Assembly: GCA_964347545.1 (NCBI GenBank)
Contig: CAYFZZ010000306.1
Coordinates: forward strand, 1 to 28,278
Source of the DNA: CS4-C045 sp964347545
Lineage (GTDB): Bacteria > Planctomycetota > Planctomycetia > Pirellulales > UBA7805
Direction: 5' to 3'
DNA length: 28,278 bases
The notes under the pieces are model-generated. The model made no database searches. It worked only from the letters and a program-made list of their open reading frames with translations, and was not told the DNA's origin. Both the position numbers and the translations under genes were made by a program. Positions 1 to 7,268 of the stretch are shown in pieces. How positions within the stretch are numbered: position 1 is the first letter of the stretch; each line of letters opens with the position of its first letter.

Positions 1-25
1 ACCACTCACCACTCACCACTCACTC
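1..25. repeat. Heptamer tandem repeat ACCACTC, about 3.5 copies, cut by window edge
   Basis: Three exact copies of ACCACTC fill bases 1-21, followed by a partial copy. The array runs into the stop codon of proC (20-22, minus strand) and probably continues outside the window. It belongs to the same class of C-rich short tandem repeats seen at 14898-15044, 24497-24517 and 26866-26888. No coding potential is evident. Confidence 0.7.
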
Positions 26-841
26 CTCCCCCAGTTCCCGTGAGCGTTGGGTGGCGGCTTCGACGGCCGCGACGACGGCGGCGCGGAAGCCTCGAGCGTC
101 GAGGGCCTGTAAGCCGGCCAGGGTGGTACCTCCCGGGCTGGTCACGCGGTCGCGAATCACCTCCGGCGGCTCGCCGCTGACCACCATCAACTCGGCCGTT
201 CCCCTCACGGTCTGGATGGCCAGGGCGGAGGCGATGTTGGGGGGCAGGCCCATCTGCACACCCCCGTCGGTCAGCGCCTCGATAAACAGGCTGACGAACG
301 CTGGCCCGGAACCGGAGACGCCCGTGACGGCGTCCAACAGCGATTCCTCCACCCGGTAAGCGTGTCCCACGGCGGTCAACAGCCGCTCGACCAGCGCCGC
401 ATCGGCCGCGGTGGCCTGGCCTCCCACGGCATAGCCGCTGGCACTTTGCCCGACGAGGCAGGGGGTGTTGGGCATCACGCGGATCAGATGCGTGGCGGGT
501 CCCAGCTGATCGGCCAGCCTGGCCAGCCGCACCCCGGCGGCGATGGAAACGACCAGGGTCTCCTCCGAGATGTGTCCGGCCAGACCAGCCAACACCTCGC
601 TCATCTGCTGCGGCTTGACTGCCAGGACCAGCACGTCGGCCCCCTGAGCCACCTGGCGGTTGTCTGTCGTCAGCTGCGCATCGGCGACCATCTGTCCGAA
701 CTGATCCCGAGCCTCGGGGGACGGATCGCTGGCCAGGATCTGCCGGCCGGGGGCCAATCCCGCTTGGACCAGCCCCCGCGCCAGGGCCCGGGCCATTTGC
801 CCAGCGCCGATGAAACCGATCGTTTTCCCTTCCATGCTCAT
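20..841 (-). CDS. proC: Pyrroline-5-carboxylate reductase
   Basis: Catalyses the last step of proline biosynthesis, the NAD(P)H-dependent reduction of 1-pyrroline-5-carboxylate to proline, in the cytoplasm. The 273-residue product has the N-terminal Rossmann motif GFIGAGQMA (residues 9-17), the conserved AVKPQ stretch (74-78), the MPNTP motif (123-127) and the C-terminal family signature VTSPGGTT (233-240). Its length is normal for ProC. The open frame extends 41 codons further upstream, but the start at 841 is preferred because GGAG lies 5 bases before this ATG and the upstream extension has no family similarity; a second ATG at 835 is possible. The gene stands alone, divergent from the small gene at 1173, and its stop overlaps a heptamer repeat. 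Confidence 0.95.
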   Translation of the reverse strand: MSMEGKTIGFIGAGQMARALARGLVQAGLAPGRQILASDPSPEARDQFGQMVADAQLTTDNRQVAQGADVLVLAVKPQQMSEVLAGLAGHISEETLVVSIAAGVRLARLADQLGPATHLIRVMPNTPCLVGQSASGYAVGGQATAADAALVERLLTAVGHAYRVEESLLDAVTGVSGSGPAFVSLFIEALTDGGVQMGLPPNIASALAIQTVRGTAELMVVSGEPPEVIRDRVTSPGGTTLAGLQALDARGFRAAVVAAVEAATQRSRELGEE

Positions 842-1172
842 TTCCACTCCGCTCAATCTGATTTCCCGGCAGGAACTGCCTCCGGGCGACTTACCCCAGA
901 ACATGCTAAGCCATCGCTGGGGGCCGGACAACGGGCGACTTTGCAGGGGCGTGTGGTTCGGCACGGGAATTGACCTGGACGGCCTGCGGCCCTTCTGTCA
1001 CACTCCGCCGCTCGTCTGATGAGCTCCGGGCGCCGAGCGGCCGTGACGGTCTGGCGAAACACGAACTTCTTCTCAGGCCTGGGAGACCACGCTCTCCCGC
1101 CTTCGCCAGCGCCCCCTCATCGGCACGGGCGCGTCTGATATCCCCCAAGTTCTTGCTCGGAGGAGGTCTGCC
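842..1172. other. Divergent intergenic region, proC / small secreted protein
   Basis: This 331-bp stretch separates the divergent starts of proC and the small gene at 1173 and should hold both promoters. I could not identify convincing -35/-10 pairs. A 6-bp-stem hairpin (GGGAGA 1081-1086 with TCTCCC 1093-1098, 6-base loop) lies about 75 bases before the 1173 start; it has no following T-run. Short open frames here are not supported by a ribosome-binding site or similarity. Confidence 0.5.
1161..1167 (+). promoter_or_regulatory. Strong Shine-Dalgarno AGGAGGT
   Basis: AGGAGGT is fully complementary to the anti-SD core of bacterial 16S rRNA. It lies 5 bases (6 from AGGAGG) before the GTG at 1173, and is the main reason to accept the small 1173-1406 frame as a gene with a GTG start. 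Confidence 0.7.
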
Positions 1173-1406
1173 GTGAAAGCCTTGCTCGTCACCTGCTTTG
1201 TCGCCGGCTGTCTGTTCTTGGGAGGCATTTCCACTCGGGAGGCCAAGGCCGAAGAGACGGCTCCCCCTCCTGTCAATCCCCGGGGCAGAAAACCGGGCGG
1301 GCGTGGGCGCCGGCCGGCGCGCCGGCCGCGCAGACCGGCAGTCCCTCGGCTGGCTGACCTCCTGGCTCTTTTTCGGTCAGGACTGAACGTCAAAGGCCGG
1401 GAGTAG
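1173..1406 (+). CDS. Small secreted Arg/Pro-rich protein, unknown function
   Basis: A 77-residue product. It starts at a GTG with a perfect Shine-Dalgarno sequence. Residues 1-26 look like a Sec signal peptide: MK, a hydrophobic stretch LLVTCFVAGCLFLGG, and a likely cleavage site after AKA (24-26). The mature part begins EETAPPP and becomes very basic (RGRRPARRPRRP), then ends in a short hydrophobic helix-like segment (LADLLALF). I do not recognise a family. The GC-rich middle contains an 18-bp perfect palindrome (1311-1328), so the Arg-rich part may reflect base composition or hairpin structure rather than selected sequence. A frameshift relative to a longer ancestral gene cannot be excluded. 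The lipoprotein gene follows on the same strand and the two may be co-transcribed. Confidence 0.6.
   Translation: MKALLVTCFVAGCLFLGGISTREAKAEETAPPPVNPRGRKPGGRGRRPARRPRRPAVPRLADLLALFRSGLNVKGRE
1311..1328. repeat. 18-bp perfect palindrome inside a coding region
   Basis: CGGCCGGCGCGCCGGCCG reads identically on both strands, with its centre between 1319 and 1320. It lies in the Arg-rich part of the small secreted protein gene. As RNA it could pair only as a tight hairpin, and as DNA as a cruciform. It may be simple GC-rich sequence drift or a protein-binding site; nothing in the sequence decides between these. Confidence 0.6.
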
Positions 1407-1449
1407 TTGCTGGCCTGTGTCAGGGAACAGGAGGCCGACGCGACCGCTG

Positions 1450-1683
1450 ATGACCAGCCCACCCGATGCATCTGAGAGGCGATTCTCTGCCGGCCGAGCC
1501 CGGATCGGCTGGCTGGGCGCCCTGCTCTGCCTGGCCGGCTGCCAGTCGTTTGTCCCTGGGAACGAGGGGGGACGGCCATCGTGGGGACGCTCGCGTTCTG
1601 CCGAAGCCGCAGCGATTCGCCAGGCGGCGATCGAGGACACGTCGTTCCCCCACGCCACTCAGCCCCTGCCGGGGAAATCGTAA
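1450..1683 (+). CDS. Small putative lipoprotein
   Basis: A 77-residue product with a typical lipoprotein signal: basic n-region (RRFSAGRAR), hydrophobic core IGWLGALLCLAGC, and lipobox L28-A29-G30-C31, so Cys31 would be lipidated after signal peptidase II cleavage. The mature protein is about 46 residues, Arg/Ala/Ser-rich, with no recognised domain. The frame is open from a GTG at 1417, but the ATG at 1450 is preferred because AGGAGG (1429-1434) precedes it; the spacing of 15 bases is long. It lies 43 bases after the small secreted gene, probably in one transcript, and its end converges with the large minus-strand surface gene only 50 bp away. The function is unknown. Confidence 0.6.
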   Translation: MTSPPDASERRFSAGRARIGWLGALLCLAGCQSFVPGNEGGRPSWGRSRSAEAAAIRQAAIEDTSFPHATQPLPGKS

Positions 1684-1733
1684 AGCGGCCACGCTCCCGA
1701 GGGGTGGGCGCCAGCCCCCATTTCGCCGCCGCC

Positions 1734-4700
1734 CTATTCGACGATGTCGATCAGCTGGATCGTGCTGGCGATCCGTTGCACGACGGCGTTTGCCACGTAA
1801 ACATCCACGGTGAAAGTCGGCTGCGTCTCGAAATCCAGCTGTCCACTATCGGCCACGATCAGGTCGCCGTTGTTTCGGTTCATGAGGAAAGGCGCGTCGA
1901 ACGCGTCGAGTTCGCCTTGAACCAAGTCGGCATACTCGCTCAAATCCAGCCCGGCCGGTGAGGGAATCTGCGTGCCGTTGAGGTAGACCGTAGGCGTGGC
2001 GACGGCGCCCAAGCGGCTGGCCGAGCCCAGGTCGCGGTTGACCCGCTCGACCAGGTTCGGGTCGCCCTGGTCGCTGCGGAACTGGTCGATCTCCAGTCCC
2101 AGATCATTCGCATAGAACTCGATCCGATCCTGAAAAACAACTGCCGGATCGGTCCACTCGCCTGCTTCTCCCTGGGTATCGAAGAGTCTGTCGACCATTT
2201 CGTCGAACCTGTCTTGTCGAGCGGCTGCCTCGGTGGCAATCGCCGCATCGAAGGCGCGGGGGTGGATCGCGGTCAAGGGGAGATGCCGCCGCACGACCAG
2301 CAGGTCATCGGCAAAATCTGCGGCCAGTTGCGTGATGGTCGGATGGAGGGCCTTGCAGGCCGGGCACTGGAGATCCAGGTATTCGATCAGCACCGCGCGG
2401 GCCGTGGGATCGCCCCAGCGATGATCAACGGCACCCAGTTTCAAATCGTCCGACAAGCCGGGATCGTCAATCTGATACACTTTCGAACCGTTCGCGCCGT
2501 TGTTGGCGACAATCCTGCCGATCACGGTTCCCTCCAGCGCGTTTTCGAACACGGCGAACGTGTTCGCCACGCTGTCGGGCGGATCGAGCAGCTTGGTCAC
2601 GCTGTCGATGGTGACAAAGTTATCCATCTGGGGTGACGCGGTATTGCGGGCCGCCGTCACACCGCTGGCGGTGGCCTGCGGAAACTGCGCCAGTTCCAGG
2701 AGGGTGTCTGAAAAAATGCGGGACACGGCCAGCTGCTGACCATCGATTTGCAGCCCCTGGCCGTTGGTCAGCTGGCTGCCAAACGCGGTGCCCGTGCCGC
2801 TGACAAAACGACTTCCCGCCGTGACGCTGACCGTGCCGCTGATCGGCTGGAACGCCGGTGTGTAGTTCAGCAAGGGTGTTTGAGCGAAAGCACCGCTATT
2901 GGGCAGCGTACCGCCGATGCCGAAGGTGGGTGTCGCCTGGATCGCATCCACCACGCTCATCCCCGTACCGATCACGCGCCCAAAAGGATTGTGGGGAACG
3001 GCATCCAGGTTGACGTTACCCTCAGCGTTGTTATTGACCGTATTGAAAAACCACGCTCCGCGAAAACTGTCGGGATCCGACGTCTGGGCGGTGGACAGCG
3101 TTCCCCGTTGGTTGGAATTGGGTGGAGACGCCGCCGAGAATTCATTGGGCACGGCAGGAAAGACCGGGGCATCCACGATCATCATCGAGGGCGAATCATA
3201 CCGGAAGCTGCCACCCTGGACCACAAATTGGTCCACATTGCGATGGACCACGGTCTCGCTGTAGCGGGACAAATCTTGCAGGAACGCGGCCACCGTGTTG
3301 GGCGCGTCGGCATCCAACAGTTCGACGTCCCAGTTGCCCAGCGTACTGGCAAAGCGGACCACGGAGCCGACGGCCAGGTGGACGCCCACATTTTGAGTGA
3401 CCTGCTGACCATTCTGTTGGGCCCGGACCTCCAGCGTCTGGGCGCCCTGGTTCTGGTCGTTATGCAGCAGCGTGACGTCGAGCGAAAAACTGCCGAGGGC
3501 GTCCGCCACGGTGCTGCCGTCATTGAAGGCCCCGTCCCCGTCCCGATCCACATCCACGGCCGCCCCCGGGGCCGTGGTACCGGCGATGGCAAACAGGGGC
3601 TGGTTGGTCAACAGCGTGCCGCTGGAGGCGATCGTGTCGTTGGCCGACGTATCGATGCTCAACGTCAAAGGCCCCGCCGGGATCACCGTCACCATAAATT
3701 CCGTCTCGACGCCCAGCCCTCCCGTGTCGGTGGCGGTGACCGTCAGCACCGCACTGCCGCTGGTGTCGGGGGCGAAAACCAGTCTCAAGCTACCGGCCAC
3801 CGGATCCAGCACGGTCTCGGCAAACAGGGCCTCATTGGTATTGGCCAGCTCGTACGTCAAGGCCTCGTCCGGGTCCTCGTCATCCTCGAAGGCGGCGAAC
3901 AGATCGATGACTTCATCGGGGGCGTTCTCGTCGACGGTCACATCCGCGATCCCCTCCCCGACCGGCGGCGCATTGCCGTTGTCGTCGTTGAAGAAGGCTG
4001 CAAAAAATTCGGCAGCCCCGGTCGCTCGGGTCAAAGCCCCCTGGTCGGGGTCGTTCAGGCGGCGTTCTACCTCCTCCTCGGCCACCGAATCGCTCTCCGT
4101 CCTCCGCACGGTCTGCCGCCCGTCGATTGTCGTCTCCTCGTCAAACTGGGCCGCATCGCTTCCCGGTCCGCCGTTAATCCAAAGGCCCCCATACCGGTTC
4201 CCCCCCTGGTCGACGAACATGTCGTGGCCTTGGCCAAAGGAGCCCACAAAAAAGTCCCCCACCTGCGTGGGGTCGATCATCACAAAATCGTCGTCTCGCC
4301 CGGTGCGGACCATCAGGTCGTCTTCGATGTCGGAGTCCACCACCACGACGTCGTCCACACCGCGGCCGGTGAGGACATAGGTATCGTCGCTGGTGAATAC
4401 CTCCTCCAGCACCACGGCATCGGCGCCTCCCCCGGTGTGGATCGCCAGATCGTCGCTGCTGGTGTCCAGCAGATTGACCACGTCGTCCCCTTGCCGGAGG
4501 CGGATCTTGACATCACCCACCACCGCCACGTCTTCCCAGTGCACGACGTCGTCCCCCGGGGTCCCCAGGATCCCCACGTGCCCCCCCACGCTCACGTCAT
4601 CCAGTCCCACCCGGGCGCTGCCCGATCCGCCACGGACGACCACCCGATCGGCAACTTCCAGCCCGCCGGAGAGCAGCAACACGTCGTGGCCGCCGCCCAG

Positions 4701-5006
4701 CTTCGCCAGCAGGTCATCGGCGATGGCCGCGGTCCCGGCGAAAGCGACGAAGGGCGCGTCAATGCCGTTGATGGTCGTCGCGTCGAGTCCTTCCACGACC
4801 ACGTCGCCTTCGACGACCGAGATGAGGGCCGTATTATCGAGACGATCTCCGCTGAGCCGCAGGTCGCCGTTGACCACGCTGGCCGTGATGTTGCCCGCCA
4901 GCAGGTTGCGCGGTTCCAGAGATTCGCCAGGTGCCAGCTGCCGCCGGCAAGCTTTGCCCAGTCGTCCAGCTCGACGTGAACGGCGGCGTGAAAAAAATCG
5001 TTTCAT
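1734..5006 (-). CDS. LEPR-XLL surface protein with cyclophilin and DsbA-like domains
   Basis: Numbering here is from the longest frame (GTG at 5042, 1102 aa). I prefer the ATG at 5006 (Met13), which gives the basic MKRFFSRRR start usual for this export class; GGAG lies 12 bases before it. Domains in order: LEPRNLLA export motif (42-49); Gly/Asp-rich beta repeats of roughly 25 residues (about 110-290); a cadherin-like segment (about 360-450); an Ig-like segment with a DVDRDGDG Asp-rich loop (about 455-555); a cyclophilin-type prolyl isomerase (561-705, resuming about 801-816) with R601, F606 and Q609 at the spacing of the catalytic Arg/Phe/Gln and F666 in the WFFN motif; a DsbA-like thioredoxin domain (about 866-1040) with CPAC at C893/C896 and cis-Pro P1017; and a final cadherin-like half (1052-1102). 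The inferred role is an extracytoplasmic or surface foldase combining prolyl isomerisation and disulfide chemistry. No close gene partner is visible. Confidence 0.85.
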   Translation of the reverse strand: MKRFFSRRRSRRAGRLGKACRRQLAPGESLEPRNLLAGNITASVVNGDLRLSGDRLDNTALISVVEGDVVVEGLDATTINGIDAPFVAFAGTAAIADDLLAKLGGGHDVLLLSGGLEVADRVVVRGGSGSARVGLDDVSVGGHVGILGTPGDDVVHWEDVAVVGDVKIRLRQGDDVVNLLDTSSDDLAIHTGGGADAVVLEEVFTSDDTYVLTGRGVDDVVVVDSDIEDDLMVRTGRDDDFVMIDPTQVGDFFVGSFGQGHDMFVDQGGNRYGGLWINGGPGSDAAQFDEETTIDGRQTVRRTESDSVAEEEVERRLNDPDQGALTRATGAAEFFAAFFNDDNGNAPPVGEGIADVTVDENAPDEVIDLFAAFEDDEDPDEALTYELANTNEALFAETVLDPVAGSLRLVFAPDTSGSAVLTVTATDTGGLGVETEFMVTVIPAGPLTLSIDTSANDTIASSGTLLTNQPLFAIAGTTAPGAAVDVDRDGDGAFNDGSTVADALGSFSLDVTLLHNDQNQGAQTLEVRAQQNGQQVTQNVGVHLAVGSVVRFASTLGNWDVELLDADAPNTVAAFLQDLSRYSETVVHRNVDQFVVQGGSFRYDSPSMMIVDAPVFPAVPNEFSAASPPNSNQRGTLSTAQTSDPDSFRGAWFFNTVNNNAEGNVNLDAVPHNPFGRVIGTGMSVVDAIQATPTFGIGGTLPNSGAFAQTPLLNYTPAFQPISGTVSVTAGSRFVSGTGTAFGSQLTNGQGLQIDGQQLAVSRIFSDTLLELAQFPQATASGVTAARNTASPQMDNFVTIDSVTKLLDPPDSVANTFAVFENALEGTVIGRIVANNGANGSKVYQIDDPGLSDDLKLGAVDHRWGDPTARAVLIEYLDLQCPACKALHPTITQLAADFADDLLVVRRHLPLTAIHPRAFDAAIATEAAARQDRFDEMVDRLFDTQGEAGEWTDPAVVFQDRIEFYANDLGLEIDQFRSDQGDPNLVERVNRDLGSASRLGAVATPTVYLNGTQIPSPAGLDLSEYADLVQGELDAFDAPFLMNRNNGDLIVADSGQLDFETQPTFTVDVYVANAVVQRIASTIQLIDIVE

Positions 5007-5156
5007 TTTTCCGAATCGCTCCGTCAGTAACCGCCGGGACACCTGCCACCGCGGGTCAGCGGGAAGATCATGCGGCGGATTCGGAATGAGAATTCGCGGG
5101 AATTTGGGGTGCCGCTGGCGGTTGTGCCAACAGGCGACCTCCCGTTCCTGCTCACC

Positions 5157-5190
5157 CTTATATCATTCTTCGGCTGCAGAACCCCGTCAA
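5157..5190 (-). promoter_or_regulatory. Candidate promoter for the surface protein gene
   Basis: Read on the minus strand, TGATATAAG provides an extended -10 (TGN-TATAAG, hexamer at 5157-5162), with TTGACG upstream (5185-5190). The 22-base gap is wider than ideal, so the extended -10 may do most of the work. Transcription would start near 5150 and give a leader of about 145 bases to the ATG at 5006. Confidence 0.3.
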
Positions 5191-5317
5191 CCATCGCTTA
5201 ATCGTTGTGCTGCGTCCGCCACGGCCGTGAATCCCCTGGACAGGTTGTCCCTGAGACGGCTTCCCGCGCGGCGGGTACGGCCCACCATGATCGGTAGTCG
5301 CTCTCTCCCCCACGCCC

Positions 5318-5323
5318 TAGAAT
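5318..5323 (+). promoter_or_regulatory. Candidate -10 box TAGAAT, selB possibly leaderless
   Basis: TAGAAT matches five of six positions of the sigma-70 consensus and ends 6 bases before the selB ATG, so transcription would begin at or next to the start codon. No Shine-Dalgarno sequence precedes the ATG, which fits a leaderless mRNA. A convincing -35 box is not visible. Confidence 0.3.
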
Positions 5324-5329
5324 GACGCG

Positions 5330-7258
5330 ATGGTCACCGATTTGATTCTAGGCACCGCCGGGCACATCGACCATGGCAAGACCGCTCTGGTCCGTGCCCT
5401 GACTGGCGTTGAGACCGATCGCTTGCCGGAGGAAAAACGCCGCGGGATTACGATTGAGCTGGGATTTGCTGAGCTGGTGATTGACGATTTTCGCCTGGGC
5501 ATCGTGGACGTGCCGGGACACGAACGCTTTGTCCGCAACATGCTGGCCGGCGCGACAGGCATCGATCTGGCTCTGCTGGTGGTGGCCGCGGACGATTCGG
5601 TCAAGCCGCAAACGCGCGAACATCTCGATATCTTGCGGCTGCTGGATCTGCGGGCCGGCGTGATCGCCTTGACCAAGTGCGACGTGGCGGACGCCGAATG
5701 GATCGACCTGGTGGAAGCGGAAGTTCGCGAGCTGGTGGCCGACACGTTCCTGGCCGATGCCCCCCTGGTACGGACCAGCGCCCACCGCGGGCAGGGGATC
5801 GCCGCCTTGCGAGCGGCCCTGGCCGCGGCGGCGGCGCGGGTGGCGGACACGCAGCTGGCCCGCCGCACGAGGGGCCCTTTTCGGATGGCCATCGATCGCA
5901 TTTTCTCGATTGCCGGGCACGGGACCGTGGTCACCGGCAGCGTGTTGCGCGGCCAGGCGGCGGTGGGGGACGAACTGGTGATTGAACCGGGTAACCTGCC
6001 GGTCCGCGTGCGGGGTCTGCAACAGCACGAGCGAGCGGTGGATCAGGTGCACCGCGGCCAGCGGGCGGCGGTCAACCTGGCCGGCGTCCATCACGATCAG
6101 CTGACGCGGGGTCACGAACTGGCCACGCCGGGACTCCTGCGAGCCACCCGGCTGATCACCGCGCGGGTCCAGCTGTTACCTTCCGCCCCCCAACCCTTGT
6201 GCAACCGCCGGCGGGTGCGGCTGCACCTGGGGACCAGCGAAGTCATGGCCACGGTTTTGATCCACGACCGCGAGGAACTGGCTCCCGGCCAAGAAGCGCT
6301 CGGCCAGTTACTGCTGGCCCAACCCGCCGTCACCACCTGGGGCCAGCCCTTCGTCATGCGCCGGGAGTCGCCCATGGTGACGATTGGGGGGGGCAAAGTC
6401 GTGGGGCCCGACCTGCCCCGCTTGAAGGCGGATGCCCGGCAAGACTGGTCTTACGCCGCCGCCCTGTGTGCCGAGGACGAACAGGTTCGCGCCGCGGCGG
6501 CCGTTTATTTCGCAGGGTGGGGCCCTTGGCAGCCGAGCGACCTGGCGCGGAGGGCGGGGGTCGACGATCCAGATGCCGTGGCCCGCCAGCTGCTGGCGGC
6601 CGAGGGAGTGATCGAGACGTTGCAGCTGTCTCCCACGCGGAGGGCCCATCTGCATCACGAGCAGGCCGAGGCGTTGCGCCAGCGGATCCTGGCCGCCCTG
6701 GCAAATTTCTACGCGGAAAACCCGCGGCAATTGGTCTTCCCCGCCCCCCAACTGGCTCAACGCTTCGACTACCTCGGCGACACCTCCTTGTACCGGGCCA
6801 TGTTGGCATCGCTGATCGACCAGCAACGTGTGCAGGAATCCCCCGCCGGACTCTCGTTACCGGGCAAGGGACCGCGGCTGTCGAAACACGAGCAGCGGCT
6901 GTGGCAGCAGCTGATCGACGACTATCGCCAAGCGGGCGCTCAGCCCCCCTCCGTCACCGAGCTCAGCCAGCAGGCCTCCCGCAATCAGGCCGTCGTCCCG
7001 CAATTGATCGAATTGGCCGCGGCCCAGGGACACCTCGTGCGGCTGACCGATCAGCTGTACATCCACCAGGAGGCGTTGGAGTCGATCCGAGAACAATTGC
7101 GGGCCTCGCTGGCCAACGGAGCGGGGTTGACGGTCAGCCAGATTCGCGAGGTCCTCCAGACCACGCGGAAATACGCCGTGCCGTTGTGCGAATACTTTGA
7201 CCGCATCGGCTTCACCCGCAGGGAGGGGGACCGGCGGGTGTTAGGGGCGGGGGGCTAG
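5330..7258 (+). CDS. selB: Selenocysteine-specific translation elongation factor SelB
   Basis: SelB is a GTPase that delivers selenocysteyl-tRNA to UGA codons marked by a SECIS element. The 642-residue product has the usual length for bacterial SelB (slightly over 600 residues). GTPase motifs are intact: P-loop GHIDHGKT (11-18), switch I Thr41 in RGITIEL, G3 DVPGHE (60-65) and G4 TKCD (115-118). Domains II and III follow (about 175-350), then a C-terminal region of winged-helix repeats (about 370-642) ending in a segment typical of the SECIS-binding part (TVSQIREVLQTTRKYAVPLCEYFDRIGFTRR, in pieces). That C-terminal extension separates it from EF-Tu. The ATG at 5330 gives the expected start (ILGTAGHIDHGKT). 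No selA, selD or selenoprotein gene lies in the window. It ends 10 bp from the stop of serA, which converges on it. Confidence 0.95.
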   Translation: MVTDLILGTAGHIDHGKTALVRALTGVETDRLPEEKRRGITIELGFAELVIDDFRLGIVDVPGHERFVRNMLAGATGIDLALLVVAADDSVKPQTREHLDILRLLDLRAGVIALTKCDVADAEWIDLVEAEVRELVADTFLADAPLVRTSAHRGQGIAALRAALAAAAARVADTQLARRTRGPFRMAIDRIFSIAGHGTVVTGSVLRGQAAVGDELVIEPGNLPVRVRGLQQHERAVDQVHRGQRAAVNLAGVHHDQLTRGHELATPGLLRATRLITARVQLLPSAPQPLCNRRRVRLHLGTSEVMATVLIHDREELAPGQEALGQLLLAQPAVTTWGQPFVMRRESPMVTIGGGKVVGPDLPRLKADARQDWSYAAALCAEDEQVRAAAAVYFAGWGPWQPSDLARRAGVDDPDAVARQLLAAEGVIETLQLSPTRRAHLHHEQAEALRQRILAALANFYAENPRQLVFPAPQLAQRFDYLGDTSLYRAMLASLIDQQRVQESPAGLSLPGKGPRLSKHEQRLWQQLIDDYRQAGAQPPSVTELSQQASRNQAVVPQLIELAAAQGHLVRLTDQLYIHQEALESIREQLRASLANGAGLTVSQIREVLQTTRKYAVPLCEYFDRIGFTRREGDRRVLGAGG

Positions 7259-7268
7259 GCAGAGCGGT

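Larger units (their letters stand above)
5007..5329. other. Divergent intergenic region, surface protein / selB
   Basis: This roughly 320-bp region lies between two divergent genes. It contains a candidate minus-strand promoter (5157-5190) and a candidate plus-strand -10 box immediately before selB (5318-5323). No small gene, tRNA or clear hairpin was recognised; I looked for a selenocysteine tRNA because of selB and saw none. Confidence 0.5.

Noticed and set aside
842..964. Extended N-terminus of ProC to 964
   Set aside because: The 41 extra residues have no family similarity, and the ATG at 841 has GGAG at correct spacing.
2355..2366. CPAC of the DsbA-like domain as a selenocysteine site linked to the nearby selB
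   Set aside because: Both active-site codons are TGC, not TGA, so there is no selenocysteine here.
2748..4979. 743-codon plus-strand frame antisense to the surface protein
   Set aside because: The minus strand encodes recognisable LEPR-XLL and cyclophilin domains; the plus frame is His/Arg/Gly/Val-rich without motifs and without a ribosome-binding site.
5043..5329. tRNA or structured RNA in the selB upstream region
   Set aside because: I found no cloverleaf arms or CCA-like end when scanning by eye, and the hairpins present are weak.
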